DNA from: Bacteroidetes bacterium UBA6183 | Lineage (GTDB): Bacteria; Bacteroidota; Bacteroidia; UKL13-3 | Direction: 5' to 3' | NCBI GenBank assembly: GCA_002422865.1 | Contig: DITN01000018.1 | Coordinates: 1 to 5,943 of the forward strand | DNA: 5,943 bases | Shown: one piece after another, positions 3,174 to 5,943 of the stretch | Layout: each line of letters begins with the position of its first letter | How positions within the stretch are numbered: the first letter of the stretch is position 1 | Position numbers and translations under genes: made by a program | Notes under the pieces: model-generated | Database searches by the model: none | What the model saw: the letters and a program-made list of their open reading frames with translations, nothing else | What the model was told of the DNA's origin: nothing

Positions 3174-5819
3174 ATGGAATTAAAACCATACCAACAAACG
3201 GTAATAAACGACTTGGGGGAATTTATTAACTGTTTAGAAAAAACAGGACAAATTCATTCGGCTTACGAAAAATATTGGAACAGTAAAGGTGTTTCGCTTT
3301 TTGATATTGACGGTAACAATTACATCAAACCATACGATAACTCCATTAAAGGTGTTCCGAGAGTTACCGTAAAAGTGCCAACTGCGGGAGGTAAAACCTT
3401 TATAGCCTGCAATGCATTAAAAACCATATTCGATAGTTTTCCATTAGATAAACCCAAAGTAGTTGTTTGGTTGGTTCCATCCGATACCATTTTACAACAA
3501 ACGGTTAAAAACTTAAGCGATCCTTCGCATCCATACCGCAGTAAAATTGATAGCCATTTTGGAAGTGCAGTTAGAGTGTATGAAAAGGAAGCGCTTCTTC
3601 AAGGTGCCAGTTTTGGACCTACAGAGGTAAAAGAACAATTAAGTATTTTGGTGCTTAGTGTTTCTTCTTTTTCTGCAAATAACAAAGAAACACGAAAAGC
3701 ATTTCAAGAAAACGGGTATTTACAACAGTTTCCGCAAACCTACCAACAACCAGAAAGACTGTTACCCAATGTGGATGAAACAGCTTTAATGCAAGTAATT
3801 AACCAATTAAATCCGGTTGTAATTGTTGACGAAAGCCATAATGTAGAAAGCGGCTTACGCATAGAAATGTTAAACAACATCAACCCTTCTTTTGTATTTG
3901 ATTTAACAGCCACACCTCGTGATAAAAGTAACATCATCAGTTTTGTTGATGCCATTCACCTGAAAAAAAGTAACATGGTGAAACTGCCTGTTATTGTTTA
4001 CAATCACCAAGATACCAATGAGGTGATTAGTGGTGCAATTAACCTTCAAAAAACATTAGAGGCTAAGGCTGTACTAGAAGAAAAAAATGGTGGTAAATAT
4101 ATCAGGCCCATTGTTTTGTTTCAGGCCCAACCCAAAAGTAATGATGACAACATTACGTTTGAAAAAATAAAAGAACAGCTTATTGCTTCCGGCATTCCTG
4201 AGGAACAAGTTAAAATAAAAACTTCAGGTAAAGACGAAATTTCGAAAGAGGATTTAATGAGCCGCGATTGTAATGTGCGCTACATCATAACAGTAAATGC
4301 CTTAAAAGAAGGTTGGGATTGTCCTTTTGCATATGTATTGGCTTCATTAGCCAACAAATCATCTGCTGTGGATGTGGAACAAATATTGGGTCGTATTCTT
4401 CGTCAACCCCATGTTACCAAACATCAGCAAGAGTTGTTAAACTTTTCTTATGTGTTAACTTCTTCCGCAAACTTTATTGCTACACTAGATAAAATAATTG
4501 AAGGACTTAATAAATCAGGTTTTAGCGAGAAGGATTACAGAACAAAAGAAATGTTGCAAATTGAATCAAAAGAATCCACAACAGCTGATACAGGCTCTTT
4601 TGAGGACTTATTTAAACAGGCAACAACCGTAGAAATAAAAACAGTAAAGGAAGATATTACGGAAGTTATAAATCCGGAAACAGTAAAAGAAATAGCTACT
4701 TCTTCAAAAGCTCAAAATCAGTTAGACGAAATTATTTCGCTAGCAACACAAACCAATGAAACTTTTGAAAAGACCGTAGCACAATTAGACCAAGACGAAA
4801 TTATTCCAACCGAATTGGCGAATACCATGAAATCCTATCAAATTAAAGAACTTTTTAAAACTGAGGTAAAAGACTTGTTGTTGCCAGCTTTTTATATTAA
4901 GGTAAAGCAAGGTTCTATTTTTAATGATGAGGGCTCTTTGCAACTGTTAAGTAAAAACCTTTTGTTGAAAGAGTTTGCACTGAGTCAGCAAGAAACGGCT
5001 ATTGATTTTACGCAAACATCATCGGAAATGTACAGCATTGATTTGGTTGAGGGTAAAAAAGATGAGTATGTTCCTGAATATAAGAAAGAAAATAACATTG
5101 TAAAAGAGGCTTTTGTAAAATACATTTCGGGATTACAACCTGAGGCAAAAATTAGCCAGTTAGCAGGAAGAATGTTGAAACTAATTCGTAAGGTTGATGC
5201 CATTCCTGAACCTGAATTACTTAAATACATCACTGCAGTATTAAACAATCTTGATAGCGATAAACTTGCTGAATTATCACACAACGAATTGTTTTATGCA
5301 AACAGAATTAAAGCCAAAATAGACCAACTGTCCGAACTTTTCTCGGAGAAACAGTTTGGTATGTTGCTAGATAAAGGAGCAATTGTTTGTAAGGAGCATT
5401 TCAAGTTTCCGAAAAAAATAACACCTGTAAAAACAGAAAAAGGTATTACCAAAAACTTGTATGAACAGGAAGGCGAAATGAACGACTTTGAAAAAAAGGT
5501 AATTAATGAAATTGCTAATTTAGATAGTGTAGTATTTTGGCACAGAAACTTGGACCGTGGTAAGGGTTTTTACTTAAATGGGTTCATCAATCATTACCCT
5601 GATTTTATCATTAAAATGAAAAATGGCAAGATTGTTTTGTTGGAAACTAAGGGCGATGATAGAGATAACTCGGATAGTATTAAAAAGATAAAACTTGGCG
5701 AAAAATGGGCTAGTAAAGCAGGTGACCAATATCGTTATTTCATGGTTTTTAACAACTCGAAATTAGATGGGGCAAAATCTGTTGTTGAATTACTCGATAC
5801 GTTAAGGGCTATGAGCTAA
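3174..5819 (+). CDS. res: Type III restriction endonuclease subunit (Res), helicase-nuclease
   Basis: ATP-dependent restriction subunit of 881 residues that acts in complex with Mod: after recognition of unmodified sites it uses ATP hydrolysis to communicate along DNA and cut. Superfamily 2 helicase motifs in order: Walker A TAGGKT (70-75), DESH box (219-222), motif III DLTATP (243-248), VNALKEGWDCP (motif V region, ending P384) and motif VI QILGRILRQP (403-412). A long middle region (about 450-740), rich in charged and helical sequence, has no motif I can name. The C-terminal nuclease has the PD-(D/E)XK signature: P809-D810 in NHYPDFII, then E824-T-K826 in LLETKGDD. All catalytic residues are present, so the enzyme looks intact. 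Length is close to known Res proteins (about 900-1000). It starts 3 bases after the mod stop, indicating translational coupling. The stop is followed after 16 bases by composite repeat copy III. Confidence 0.95.
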   Translation: MELKPYQQTVINDLGEFINCLEKTGQIHSAYEKYWNSKGVSLFDIDGNNYIKPYDNSIKGVPRVTVKVPTAGGKTFIACNALKTIFDSFPLDKPKVVVWLVPSDTILQQTVKNLSDPSHPYRSKIDSHFGSAVRVYEKEALLQGASFGPTEVKEQLSILVLSVSSFSANNKETRKAFQENGYLQQFPQTYQQPERLLPNVDETALMQVINQLNPVVIVDESHNVESGLRIEMLNNINPSFVFDLTATPRDKSNIISFVDAIHLKKSNMVKLPVIVYNHQDTNEVISGAINLQKTLEAKAVLEEKNGGKYIRPIVLFQAQPKSNDDNITFEKIKEQLIASGIPEEQVKIKTSGKDEISKEDLMSRDCNVRYIITVNALKEGWDCPFAYVLASLANKSSAVDVEQILGRILRQPHVTKHQQELLNFSYVLTSSANFIATLDKIIEGLNKSGFSEKDYRTKEMLQIESKESTTADTGSFEDLFKQATTVEIKTVKEDITEVINPETVKEIATSSKAQNQLDEIISLATQTNETFEKTVAQLDQDEIIPTELANTMKSYQIKELFKTEVKDLLLPAFYIKVKQGSIFNDEGSLQLLSKNLLLKEFALSQQETAIDFTQTSSEMYSIDLVEGKKDEYVPEYKKENNIVKEAFVKYISGLQPEAKISQLAGRMLKLIRKVDAIPEPELLKYITAVLNNLDSDKLAELSHNELFYANRIKAKIDQLSELFSEKQFGMLLDKGAIVCKEHFKFPKKITPVKTEKGITKNLYEQEGEMNDFEKKVINEIANLDSVVFWHRNLDRGKGFYLNGFINHYPDFIIKMKNGKIVLLETKGDDRDNSDSIKKIKLGEKWASKAGDQYRYFMVFNNSKLDGAKSVVELLDTLRAMS

Positions 5820-5863
5820 AATCCTCCTTGGGTCCAAAGCCCTGAAAGAGCATAGTAAACATT

Positions 5864-5885
5864 GCGAGGTGGTAACACCACTCGC
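5864..5885. repeat. Hairpin A5, 9-bp stem with bulge moved by one base
   Basis: GCGAG (5864-5868) pairs with CTCGC (5881-5885), G5869 is unpaired, T5870 pairs with A5880, GGT (5871-5873) pairs with ACC (5877-5879), and the loop is AAC. One C-to-A change in the right arm moves the bulge from T to the neighbouring G while leaving nine paired bases and exactly one extrahelical base. Confidence 0.7.
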
Positions 5886-5904
5886 CCAATAAAATTAAAT
5901 ATAT

Positions 5905-5926
5905 GCGATGGTCGATGTCCAATCGC
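5905..5926. repeat. Hairpin B3, imperfect copy
   Basis: GCGATGG (5905-5911) pairs with CCAATCGC (5919-5926), leaving one A bulged in the right arm: seven paired bases around a TCGATGT loop. Like A2-A4 it carries a single bulge, here on the other arm. Confidence 0.6.
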
Positions 5927-5943
5927 AGTTCAGATTTCGCCCT

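Larger units (their letters stand above)
5836..5943. repeat. Composite hairpin repeat, copy III, cut by the window edge
   Basis: The left arm AAAGCCCTGAAAG (from 5836), hairpin A5 (5864-5885), the link CCAATAAAA...ATATGC, hairpin B3 (5905-5926) and the start of C3 (CAGTTCAGATTTCGCCCT, 5926-5943) follow the order of copies I and II. A-to-B distance is 41 bp, exactly as in copy I. The last 18 bases match copy I (204-221) without a change. By analogy the rest of C3 and a sixth A hairpin should lie about 65 bases past the window end. Confidence 0.85.

Noticed and set aside
3740..3955. Minus-strand open frame of 71 codons inside res
   Set aside because: Antisense to the helicase motif II-III region, with no features of its own.
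4985..5284. Minus-strand open frame of 99 codons inside res
   Set aside because: Antisense to the middle region of res; rich in S and L as expected for a shadow frame.
1551..5819. Phase variation of mod or res through simple sequence repeats, common in type III systems
   Set aside because: Only short A runs of about seven bases were found (near 1656, 4081 and 5488); no tandem tetra- or pentanucleotide repeats or long homopolymers.

Overview
The window (5943 bp) is A+T-rich and looks like an accessory island of a Bacteroidota (Bacteroidetes) genome. Three things point there: gene starts lack Shine-Dalgarno sequences, promoter candidates resemble the Bacteroidota TTTG / TAnnTTTG type, and the protein families look like Bacteroidota versions. 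This is a reading by eye; no database search was possible.

Layout. Positions 1-384 hold no gene: a terminator-like palindrome, a decayed repeat unit, a well-formed composite repeat (copy I, 116-307) and a candidate promoter. Positions 385-837 (+) encode a small single-domain HUH/Y1 transposase of the IS200-like / REP-associated (RAYT) kind. A second composite repeat (copy II, 854-1055) follows. Next is a type III restriction-modification locus: an XRE-family regulator (1072-1431, -), a divergent regulatory gap with stacked palindromes (1432-1550), mod (1551-3170, +, GTG start) and res (3174-5819, +). A third composite repeat (copy III, 5836 to the window end) begins 16 bp after res and is cut by the window edge.

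How the parts work together. Mod should methylate adenine at an unknown asymmetric site. Res, with Mod, forms the ATP-dependent type III endonuclease that cuts unmodified foreign DNA. The XRE protein is placed to act as a control protein binding the palindromes between it and mod, which overlap the likely mod promoter. The transposase is the obvious candidate partner for the hairpin repeats.

Most interesting feature. The non-coding DNA is built from one repeat architecture with three elements in fixed order: hairpin A (22 bp, 9 paired bases with one bulged base), hairpin B (about 21 bp) and a longer inverted repeat C, followed by another A. The window reads A1-B1-C1-A2-[tnpA]-A3-B2-C2-A4-[xre/mod/res]-A5-B3-C3(cut). 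Both gene modules therefore sit in the same phase of the repeat pattern, between the end of one A hairpin and the left arm of the next unit. This resembles REP/BIME elements served by a RAYT, but with a 190-bp composite unit separating gene cassettes. Whether it mobilises the cargo or merely colonises its ends cannot be decided from one window.
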